The position numbers were made by a program, and so were the translations under genes. A model generated the notes under the pieces. That model ran no database searches. It worked only from the letters and a program-made list of their open reading frames with translations, and had not been told where the DNA came from. A stretch of DNA of 64,000 nucleotides from Paraspadella gotoi (taxonomy: Eukaryota > Chaetognatha), in assembly GCA_051294375.1 (NCBI GenBank), contig CM119264.1, positions 10,639,832 through 10,703,831 on the forward strand, read 5' to 3'. This document shows, piece by piece, positions 53,068-61,114 of this stretch (positions are counted from its first letter, which is position 1; each line of letters opens with the position of its first letter).

Positions 53068-55422
53068 ATGTTTCGCGGGGAATCGACGCTTCAACTCCCT
53101 CTCGGCGTCGCATCGGGCGCGCCGCTTTCCACCGCGCCCAACGCCGGTCCCTTTATAACGCCCCACGCCTCCTCTCCGGTTCCGCCGCCGCCGCCGCCGG
53201 CGCCCCAGTCGATCTCCCAAGTCGCGGTCGCCGGGGCCACGCCCCTGTACGCTCCTCTCCCTGGCCCGCCGCCGCCTCCGCTCCACGCTATTCAGTTCTT
53301 ACCGCCCGCGGGCGTGCCTCTCCCGGGTCCCGTGTTCTACCCTCTGGGGGCGTTGGAGCCTCTGGAGTTGGAAGGGGGCGACGTGACTCTATTGTCTCGC
53401 CCCGGGTCGAACGCGATGCTCTCGACCAACGGTTCGTGCCTTTCACCCTCGCCGGCCAATTCTTACTTCGGCCCATCGCCTCTGCATCCGCAGCACTACT
53501 CTCCGTCGCAACAGCAGCATCCCTCGCAGCACCACTCGCCCCATTCTCAGGACAGCATGGCGCTAAACGGCGGATCGAAAAAGTTCAAACTGGACAAGAT
53601 CATGCCGCATCTGGCGCCGCCGTCGCGGGTGGTGCACATCCGCAACATCCCCAGCCACATCCCGGAAAGCGACGTCGTCCAGCTGGGCCTGCCATTCGGC
53701 AAGGTCTCCAACATTCTGCTGTTGAAGAGTAAGAATCAGGCCTTTCTCGAGTTCTGCGACCAAGGAGCCGCCATCAACATGGTCCAGTACTACAACATCA
53801 ACGCCCTGCCCATCCTCGGCGGCCGCCAGGTCTTTATCCAGTTCTCACAGTACAAAGAGCTGAAGACGGACCTCTCTCCGCAACCGGTCGTCAATGGCGA
53901 GGAGAAGGCGGCGTCCGAGGCTGGCAGCGGTGGCGCCGAAGCCTCGGTCCCGGTCGGCGAAGGCGGCGGAGATCGGAAATCGGCGCCGCCGGCGCCGCAC
54001 GAGGGCCACCACGCCAGCCCGGTGCTGCGCGTCATCGTGGAACACATGATCTACCCCATCACCCTCGACACTCTGACTCACATCTTCAAAAAGTTCGGCA
54101 CCATCCTCAAGCTGATCACCTTTACCAAAAACAACACATTCCAAGCGCTCGTCCAGTTCGACACGCAGAAAAACGCCGACGCCGCGCGCGTGGCGCTCAA
54201 CGGGCAGAACGTCTACACGGGCTGCTGTTCACTGAAGATCGACTATTCTAAACTGACGAGTCTCAACGTCAAATACAACAACGAGAAGAGTCGCGACTTC
54301 ACCAACCCCACCCTGCCTTCGGGAGAACCGGGCGATCCGCCTTTCTCCCTCCTCAATCCGGCGGCGGCCGCCATGTCGGCCGCCGGAATGTTGGCGCCGT
54401 CGCCCTTCGCTGCAGCGGCGGCGGCGGCGGCAGCGGCGGCCAACTTTCCTCTCAACGGCGGAGGCGGCGGCGGAGGCGGTGGCGGCGGAATCCCGCACTC
54501 GGCGGCATCTCCGCTGCCTTGCGTCGGTGCCCCGCTGGGTCCGCCCATGACGCCGATGACGCCGCTGCCGGGATTTCCGCCCACCGTCGCCTTTCCGCCG
54601 GCGCCGGGATTGCCGGACATTTTGTTTTCGTCGGCGGCGGCGCACTCGATAAACGTTTCCGCCGCTCCTCCGACGGTGACGACAACGCAGATTCTCTCGC
54701 CAGGGGGGCCGCTGGGCGCGCCTCTGAGCATGGGTCTGCCGGCGCTGCCGGCGCTGGCATCGCCGGCGCAGGTGGCGGCGCTGACGGACCTGCGCGCCCT
54801 GACGGCCTCGGGCGCCCTGCCCGTCCTGGCCGCTGGGCCAGTCTTGCTCGTCTCGAATCTCAACGAGGCCATCGTCTCCCCGGAAAACCTCTTCGTCCTC
54901 TTTGGCGTCTACGGAGACGTCGTCAGAGTCAAGGTCTTGTTCAACAAGAAAGACAACGCGCTCATCCAAATGTCCGATCAGCAACAGGCCACTATCGCCA
55001 TGCTGCACCTGGACAAACTCAAGCTCTGGGGCAAGCAGATCCGCGTCACCTCCTCCAAGCACGCCCAGGTGCAGATGCCCAAGGAGGGCCAGCCCGACGC
55101 CGGGCTCACCAAGGATTTTTCCAACTCCACCCTCCACCGGTTCAAGAAGCCGGGCAGCAAGAACTACAGCAACATCTTCCCGCCCTCGTCGACGTTGCAC
55201 CTGTCCAACATCCCGCCCTCCGCGACGGAGGAGCAGATCACCAAACCCTTCGAGGAGATCGGCACCGTTAAGGCCTTCAAGTTCTTTCCCAAGGACCACA
55301 AGATGGCCCTATTGCAGATGGAGACGATGGAAGAGGCCGTCGAGTCCCTCATCAAGATGCACAACTATCAGTTGGCGGAAAATAGTCATCTCAGGGTCTC
55401 CTTCTCCAAGTCCACGATATGA
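53068..55422 (+). CDS. PTBP1: Polypyrimidine tract-binding protein (PTBP/hephaestus family), four RRMs, uninterrupted ORF
   Basis: A 784-residue nuclear RNA-binding protein of the PTB/hnRNP I family, which binds CU-rich RNA and controls splicing. Visible domains: proline-rich N-terminal region 1-185 with SKKFK just before the first domain; RRM1 about 186-265 (RNP2 VVHIRNI, RNP1 NQAFLEF); RRM2 about 319-400 (LRVIVEHM, FQALVQF); RRM3 about 592-670 (VLLVSNL, NALIQM); RRM4 about 709-784 (TLHLSNIP, MALLQM), ending in the family C-terminus RVSFSKSTI. The RRM3-RRM4 linker keeps the family segment LHRFKKPGSKN. It is longer than typical PTBs (about 530-560 residues in vertebrates) because of the N-terminal extension and a 190-residue RRM2-RRM3 linker with poly-Ala (448-458) and poly-Gly (464-474). 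An in-frame TGA at about 52965 bounds the frame; ATG 53068 is the first in-frame start, in weak context. All four RRMs lie in one exon, unlike the multi-exon genes of vertebrates. The family call is secure; the symbol marks family, not a specific vertebrate paralogue. Confidence 0.95.
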   Translation: MFRGESTLQLPLGVASGAPLSTAPNAGPFITPHASSPVPPPPPPAPQSISQVAVAGATPLYAPLPGPPPPPLHAIQFLPPAGVPLPGPVFYPLGALEPLELEGGDVTLLSRPGSNAMLSTNGSCLSPSPANSYFGPSPLHPQHYSPSQQQHPSQHHSPHSQDSMALNGGSKKFKLDKIMPHLAPPSRVVHIRNIPSHIPESDVVQLGLPFGKVSNILLLKSKNQAFLEFCDQGAAINMVQYYNINALPILGGRQVFIQFSQYKELKTDLSPQPVVNGEEKAASEAGSGGAEASVPVGEGGGDRKSAPPAPHEGHHASPVLRVIVEHMIYPITLDTLTHIFKKFGTILKLITFTKNNTFQALVQFDTQKNADAARVALNGQNVYTGCCSLKIDYSKLTSLNVKYNNEKSRDFTNPTLPSGEPGDPPFSLLNPAAAAMSAAGMLAPSPFAAAAAAAAAAANFPLNGGGGGGGGGGGIPHSAASPLPCVGAPLGPPMTPMTPLPGFPPTVAFPPAPGLPDILFSSAAAHSINVSAAPPTVTTTQILSPGGPLGAPLSMGLPALPALASPAQVAALTDLRALTASGALPVLAAGPVLLVSNLNEAIVSPENLFVLFGVYGDVVRVKVLFNKKDNALIQMSDQQQATIAMLHLDKLKLWGKQIRVTSSKHAQVQMPKEGQPDAGLTKDFSNSTLHRFKKPGSKNYSNIFPPSSTLHLSNIPPSATEEQITKPFEEIGTVKAFKFFPKDHKMALLQMETMEEAVESLIKMHNYQLAENSHLRVSFSKSTI

Positions 55423-57950
55423 CGATGACGGCGTATGTTTAAGCAAAAAACGCGAGATACCGAGTTTCTTCGTTAGATCTATATATTTATATTAAACGTT
55501 CTATGAGTTGGGTGTCTTTGTTAGTTTTTAGTTTTCCTTTTTTTTTAATTTTTTTTTTTTTTTTGTTTTTGTTTTTAAGTAAATTTGGTTATCTTCACTT
55601 TTTGGCATTTTGGGAATCCGACGCGATGGTTTTTTTTTTTTTTTTTTTTTTAACGGTTTAGGTAGTGTTTCGAAAAATTAAAGATATATTTGCCAAATAT
55701 TAGCATATCGTTTATAATTATATTCGGCGTTTTTTGTCTTTCGCGGATTGGAAATATGTTTATGAGATTCATCGCCGCTTCGTTAGCCTATAAAGCGTTA
55801 TTTTGACGTTATTTCGTTACATAAAAGATTATTATTATTGTAACTATCAACTTAAAAGAGTTAAAGCATGTCAAAATTTATAATTATATGATTTTTTTAT
55901 TTTGATTATTAATTTTCACGATATCAGTTCGTTTTGAACCTTGTTTATTAGATTTTTCGTTTTAAACGAGCACTAAGAAATCAAAAGCTAATGATGCAAT
56001 ATACAAAGTGTACATGTTAAATTAACTAAAGCCTTTTTGCTATAGAGCGGTTTGCTGCTAATCGATGATATATCATATGTGATAACGTGATCTTGACAGA
56101 CTTGAGTCAACTTCTAGTCCCTTCGGCGAAATTCCTCTGAGAATTCGGAGCGAGAAACGAGAAAAAATCCTCGTTTTTTAGCCGAAACTCGAAATTTCGT
56201 TTTTATATCCACAATAACTTTTTTTTGTGCAGATGATTCAATCGCTAACCCGGTCTTACATTTATCAGTTCGTGAAGCATATCATGTTATTCGTTAGTAT
56301 TCTTAGCAAATCTAATCGCGGTTAGTTTAAAAAAAAAATTACTTTGTACGTGTTTCGTTGAAAACTCACTCTCCGTGCCCAAAAAAAATCGCACGTAACT
56401 CGTAATTCGTTAATCTCACACGAACACACACCAACGCGATGTAATTGTCCGCATTTACTCTCCGTTGTTCACGCCATGATGTCGTTGGACCAGTTTTCTT
56501 TTTCTTTTTTTTTTCCTAATTGCAGCAAAGTTTTCTCTTTAAATCGTCATCCCGGAAAAATGTTTTTTTTTTTGGCAAGGAGCAAAGAAAATATTAGAAT
56601 TTATGCGACGACAATCCCGAGATTCGTACGATTCTTTTTTTTTTTTTAAGAAAAAAAATTTTACCCGCAATAACGTAATTACAAAGCGCTCTCCCTTTCC
56701 CCATATAATTATGTGCAATGCCATGCTCTCTTTTTATTTATTTGATGACGTTATTGTTGATGTATATCGTTGCAATTCGGTTATCGTGCGATAAACGAAA
56801 CTTTTTTTTTTCTGGATACAATTTTGTTGTCGAAATTTGTTTTCTTAAAAATGCATGCCGTGATTACGTGGCCGGATTCTCGATCACGAGACGTGAATTA
56901 TTCATAGTTCCTTTTATTTTGTTTATATTACATTTATATCGTTCAAGTCGAAGACATTCCAGCCTCTGGATCTCTCTTGGTCGGGAACGGCTTAAAGATT
57001 AAAAAAAAAAGTACGCTCCAATCAGGCTAAATCGCTTTTCGTGTAGAAACGTGATTCGTAACGTTATTAAAAAAAAATCAATATAATATAAATTTATATC
57101 ATGAACTCGCCGACAGATTTATTTTTTCGCAATGTCTGATTTCGTTCGTGTACGAACTCGTGAGCCTCTAAAGACGCGTGGAACTAATTTCTTGTTGAAC
57201 ACAGACCTTGGACATTTTCCTCTAATTACGGGAAAGAATAGAGGACATCATGACGCATCAGTTTTTCTCATGTCATCCAAGCGATTACAATAAATTCTGA
57301 TGGACAAACAAACGCGGGTGCGGCGAATTATATATTTATTTACTCGATAATTAATCGTATCGTTATCATAAGTAATGATAATGGCGTTCTTCGATTTGGT
57401 CAAAGATTTCATGTCGTGCCAATCGCCGTTAGCAAGATCGGAATCTGAATCTTATGCGCGTATTTGTAATTATGTCAAGGAGAGGTGGAGGGCAATAATT
57501 AGATGCGGTAATGAAGACCGTTAGATTATTAGAATGTTTAGACGGTCACGTTGCATTTTTAGCATATTAGTTATTACGAACCTCTATTAGTCATGAATTT
57601 GGAGAATATTCGATCACAAAACCATATTCGTCTTTGTTTGTTGTATTTGTGAAAGGATATGAATTAATGTTAACTTGTACCGCAAAGAATAATCTGATTT
57701 TCCTTTTGCAAATGCATATATTTTACACAATGATACCAAAATTAATTATTGAACTGTGTTTACGTTGTTGCTTTGTATTTTTGATCATAGTAATATTAAA
57801 AAAAAATAAATCATTGGTTCCAAAAGGTTTTCATTTCATCGATTCCGCTGAGGCGAAATCGCACAAATTAGATGTTCTATCTAGGAATAAAGTATATCAC
57901 ATAACTGTTGAAAAGTTCATTTGTTCAATAAAAATATACAAAACATGGGT
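55423..57950 (+). other. PTBP 3' flank and likely 3' UTR; no gene seen
   Basis: AT-rich sequence after the PTBP stop, with T tracts at about 55535-55575 and 55628-55650. Possible poly(A) signals are ATTAAA near 55677 and AATAAA near 57289, 57884 and 57926. There is no A tail on the plus strand after the ORF, as a recent retrocopy would leave. The reading frame at 57634-57963 has no recognisable domain. Confidence 0.5.
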
Positions 57951-57962
57951 AAAACATTCTTA

Positions 57963-58090
57963 AATTTGATGTGCCCCCTTCGGCATCAACTACTGCCTGC
58001 ATTTGTCTGGGCATGCTCTCGTACAGGTATGATGGTAAAATGTTTTCCACACCTTAAATGCAATTCTTTTCAATCCCGATATTGATATTG
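57963..58090 (-). pseudogene. C-terminal remnant of a Tc1-like transposase
   Basis: Read on the minus strand, one frame gives LYESMPRQMQAVVDAEGG, the conserved C-terminal end of Tc1-family transposases (Ser-Met-Pro-Arg, then Gln-Ala-Val, then Gly-Gly). A TAA lies in the same frame about 13 codons before this motif. I find no DDE catalytic region, no terminal inverted repeats and no longer ORF nearby, so this is a decayed fragment of a DNA transposon. Confidence 0.7.
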
Positions 58091-58980
58091 CGCGTCTTTT
58101 CTTTTTTTCTGAGAGCTGTAATGGTACTTTTTTGAACCAAAAAAAGGTGCAATGCCTTTAGCATTGCCAAAAAAATATATATAAAAGAATAACTAACTCT
58201 ATTCGAAATAAAAACAAATAACTAAATTAAAAAAAATGGTGGAAAATTAAATATGATTTTTTTCCCGTTATTTTTCATTTGAAATAGCGATTTTTTTTGC
58301 CTGTAACTTCTAAACGATTTGACCTACAAAATAATGAAAGGAAGCTATTAAAAATAAATTTAAATTTAAATTCGGAAACATTCTGATTTTTTTGAAATCA
58401 AACTAGTTTTCGAGTAGATATCCTCTACTAAAAATGTGATATACTTTTTTCCTAGATGGTAAAGTAATTGTTTTTAGGTAACGCATAGAAATTTATATTC
58501 ATCAAAGCGTTGACCTTAATACAAATAAATATATATAATTATAAAAAAGGAAATGAAAAAAGAATCGAAAGGAAACTCGATACTTTTTCTTTTTTATGAG
58601 TCGTTAACACGATAATCGGCTAACAAAAACAAAACTATCCGGAAGGCAATGGGAAGAGGGGGTGGAGTGGGCGAAAGGGGCAAAGGTCAAGAGACTCAAA
58701 ACATTTTCAACACGAAATCGATAAAAAAAAAATGAAGAAAACAAAATTGTCGCCTCCTATACGCCATCGGTTTGGTATTCCTTCGGGACATAACGCTAAA
58801 CGGCTATTTTTAGCTCGAGTAATAATTATCGTGTATCGTGTTTAGAATTCAGTGTTTTACTTTTATCATTGAAAAAAGAAAAAAAGATCTCATACAACGA
58901 CGCATCGTACGATACGAGGATTTCTGTTCGATTCTCTCAGCGGCTTCGGTCATATATTTTCATTAAATTCCCTTTTACGA

Positions 58981-59070
58981 GAAAAGAGAAGAGAAAAAAA
59001 AAAGAGAAGAGAAGAGAAGAGAAGAGAAAAAGAGAAGAGAATATAAGAGAAGAGAAGAGAATTTAAGTAA
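58981..59070 (+). repeat. (AGAAG)n-like pentanucleotide repeat
   Basis: Imperfect GAGAA/AGAAG units over about 90 bases. Confidence 0.85.
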
Positions 59071-59349
59071 AAATAAAAGACAAAAGAAAAATATATTATT
59101 AAAAATTTAAAAGGAAAAGACAGTAAGTGAAGAAATGATAGAAGAGAAAAGAAGGGCAGGAAATATGAAAGGAAGAGAAAGGAAAGATGATGCGAGCGAA
59201 GACATTAGATTTGTAATAGATACTTGTCTTTTTCAGAATCAGACTCGAAAAAAATAAAAGAGCAGCCATCCCGCGCGTTGTAGCGTCAACCCTTAGTCTC
59301 TCACTTCCACTCCATTTGTTTGCGTTTCTTCTCTCAAGATTTTATCGCA

Positions 59350-59358
59350 CAACAGCTT

Positions 59359-59402
<44 letters not shown>

Positions 59403-59505
59403 AATGCCAGCTGCGGAGACGGCGGCAGCTGATGACCCCGGCAGTAATGGTCGCCGTCCTCATCGTCCTCATCGTCGTCGTCGTCGTCGTCGTCGTCTTG
59501 GGCAG
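59350..59505 (+). repeat. (GAC)n then (GTC)n arrays in opposite orientation
   Basis: GAC repeats at about 59360-59403 and GTC repeats at about 59463-59500 are near reverse complements and could form a hairpin. Frames through them (Thr-, Arg- or Asp-rich) are not supported as genes. Confidence 0.85.
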
Positions 59506-59990
59506 ACGGTGTGGGTTTTCGCTAATCGAACTCTGATTAGTTCTAACGATCGCGAGGAATGAGGGGCGATCGAGAGCGAGGGCTTAAGAGGGGATCTCAT
59601 GAATGGCGGGCGGTCATGGGCGCCGGCCTCTTGGGGAAGCAGAGGTAAGGACGAAACATTCAGGGCGATTCAATAATCAATAGGAAGAATTATATTGGGT
59701 AAATTGAAGGATTTTGCTAGTTATTTTTATTGGAGGTTCCACTGGTGGGTTTGTATTTAAAATTTAATGATCTTTTAATAAGATTTAAAAAAATATGTAG
59801 GTTTGAGAAACGTTTTTGTTTCAATTTCTTTTTTTTTCTTCTGACAGAAGTTCTGTGTTTATTTTCATTTTGGCGGCTTTGGCGGCTTTAGTCTAGTTTC
59901 GAGTCTTAATTTCATTTCTTTTTTACAAATAAAAACTTTCGCAATTATTTTTTTCTTCCTTTATAATTCTTTATTATTTATTTTCTTCTT

Positions 59991-59993
59991 TTT

Positions 59994-60053
<60 letters not shown>

Positions 60054-60150
60054 TTTTTCTTTCTTTCTTTCTTTCTTTCTTCTTTCATTCATTCATTCAT
60101 TCATTCATTCATTCATTCATTCATTCATTCATTCATTCATTCATTCTTTC
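59991..60150 (+). repeat. Compound tetranucleotide microsatellite (CTTT)n to (CATT)n
   Basis: About 90 bases of CTTT repeats pass directly into about 65 bases of CATT repeats, then back to a short CTTT stretch. It lies about 230 bases past the stop codon of the minus-strand hemopexin gene, so it may be in its 3' UTR. Confidence 0.95.
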
Positions 60151-60379
60151 TTTCTCTCCTTTCTTTTTGTTTTAATTGATTTTAATTTTTTAAATTTCAT
60201 GTCGAGTCAATTATTTTCAAGTAGCTGACGACGAATGTTCCTCTGATTTTAGTGTGGTAAACATATGCACAAGATGTCGCTGCCGCCTAGGCGTTTGAGT
60301 AAAACAAAAAAGCATCATAAAATTGTGGAAAAAAAACTTTGGTTGTACCAATTTGATAAATCAAATGAACATTTTTTTA

Positions 60380-61114
60380 TCATCGACGACAATAATCTTT
60401 AAACAAGAAATGTTTGGTTAGTAAACTGGACGAAGTCAACCGCTTATGGCGGACGTTAATCTTCACTGTTCGACCATTTTGAAGAAAAAAAGCAACGACA
60501 TTGCGACTCCATTGGAACGCGGCTTTTACATAAACCCCACTCAGCGCTCTCTTGAAAGACTCCACGATGGCTTCGTCCTCGTCGTCGTCGTCGTCGTCAT
60601 CATCATCATCATCATCCGGTTCAAACTCCAATCCATTCCACCAATTTCCTTCTGCAAGAAAAACTACGAGGAATCGGCGCCGATTCTTCAGAGTGAAGGC
60701 GGCGTCGAGAATACTAGACGATGATGACGACGACGACGACGACGACGTGTTCCTTATTCGCATCATCCATTCATCATCGATTCTTTTAGGTCCACCCTCC
60801 ATTCTCCATTCGACAATCCCGTCCGCGCCCATCGTCGCCCGGTATTTGAACAGAGCCTCTCCGGCGAAGAGGTGAAGCATCATGCCGATTCCGAGGGCCG
60901 CATCGACGCCGGATCCGTGGCCGACGTCTCTTCGGACAAACCCCTCGAACTCCTCGTCGATTCGCCGGGGAAATCCGTGGACGAGAGACCTGGAGGCGTG
61001 GTCGAGTCTGTACACGAAGTCTCCGCGAAATATCCAGAGGCCGAAATCTGGACTGTCGACGGCCGCGTCGACGATCCCGTCGCAAATCAACTTCGGCGTA
61101 GAATTCGATGGCAT
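60380..61114 (-). CDS. Terminal exon: four-blade hemopexin-like domain
   Basis: A 244-codon exon whose acceptor CAG directly precedes its first codon (an ATG). Four blade starts are visible: VDAAV at exon residue 15, VDAAL at 70, LDAAF at 136 and VKAAF at 196, each followed by the hydrophobic strand and the G-x-x-h-h-[KR] pattern of hemopexin repeats. Cys11 and Cys242 bracket the propeller, as in MMP and vitronectin hemopexin domains, where they form a disulfide. Odd: poly-Ser (124-134) between blades 2 and 3 and poly-Asp (167-178) between blades 3 and 4, both encoded by trinucleotide repeats. The open frame alone could pass for a separate gene, but the phase-0 junction joins it to the membrane exon. 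Confidence 0.85.
   Translation of the reverse strand: MPSNSTPKLICDGIVDAAVDSPDFGLWIFRGDFVYRLDHASRSLVHGFPRRIDEEFEGFVRRDVGHGSGVDAALGIGMMLHLFAGEALFKYRATMGADGIVEWRMEGGPKRIDDEWMMRIRNTSSSSSSSSSSSILDAAFTLKNRRRFLVVFLAEGNWWNGLEFEPDDDDDDDDDDDDEDEAIVESFKRALSGVYVKAAFQWSRNVVAFFLQNGRTVKINVRHKRLTSSSLLTKHFLFKDYCRR

Larger units (their letters stand above)
58091..60379. other. Intergenic region between convergent genes
   Basis: AT-rich DNA, purine-rich stretches and the microsatellites listed. The hemopexin gene's 3' end probably extends to about 60170. No coding sequence is supported. Confidence 0.55.

Noticed and set aside
54229-55299. 356-codon minus-strand frame, plus 54243-54872 and 54519-55271
   Set aside because: They overlap the PTBP coding exon; high GC removes stop codons from the other frames. 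Only the PTBP frame has recognisable domains.
57634-57963. 109-codon plus-strand frame after PTBP
   Set aside because: No recognised domain; it lies antisense to the 3' side of the Tc1 remnant in AT-rich DNA.
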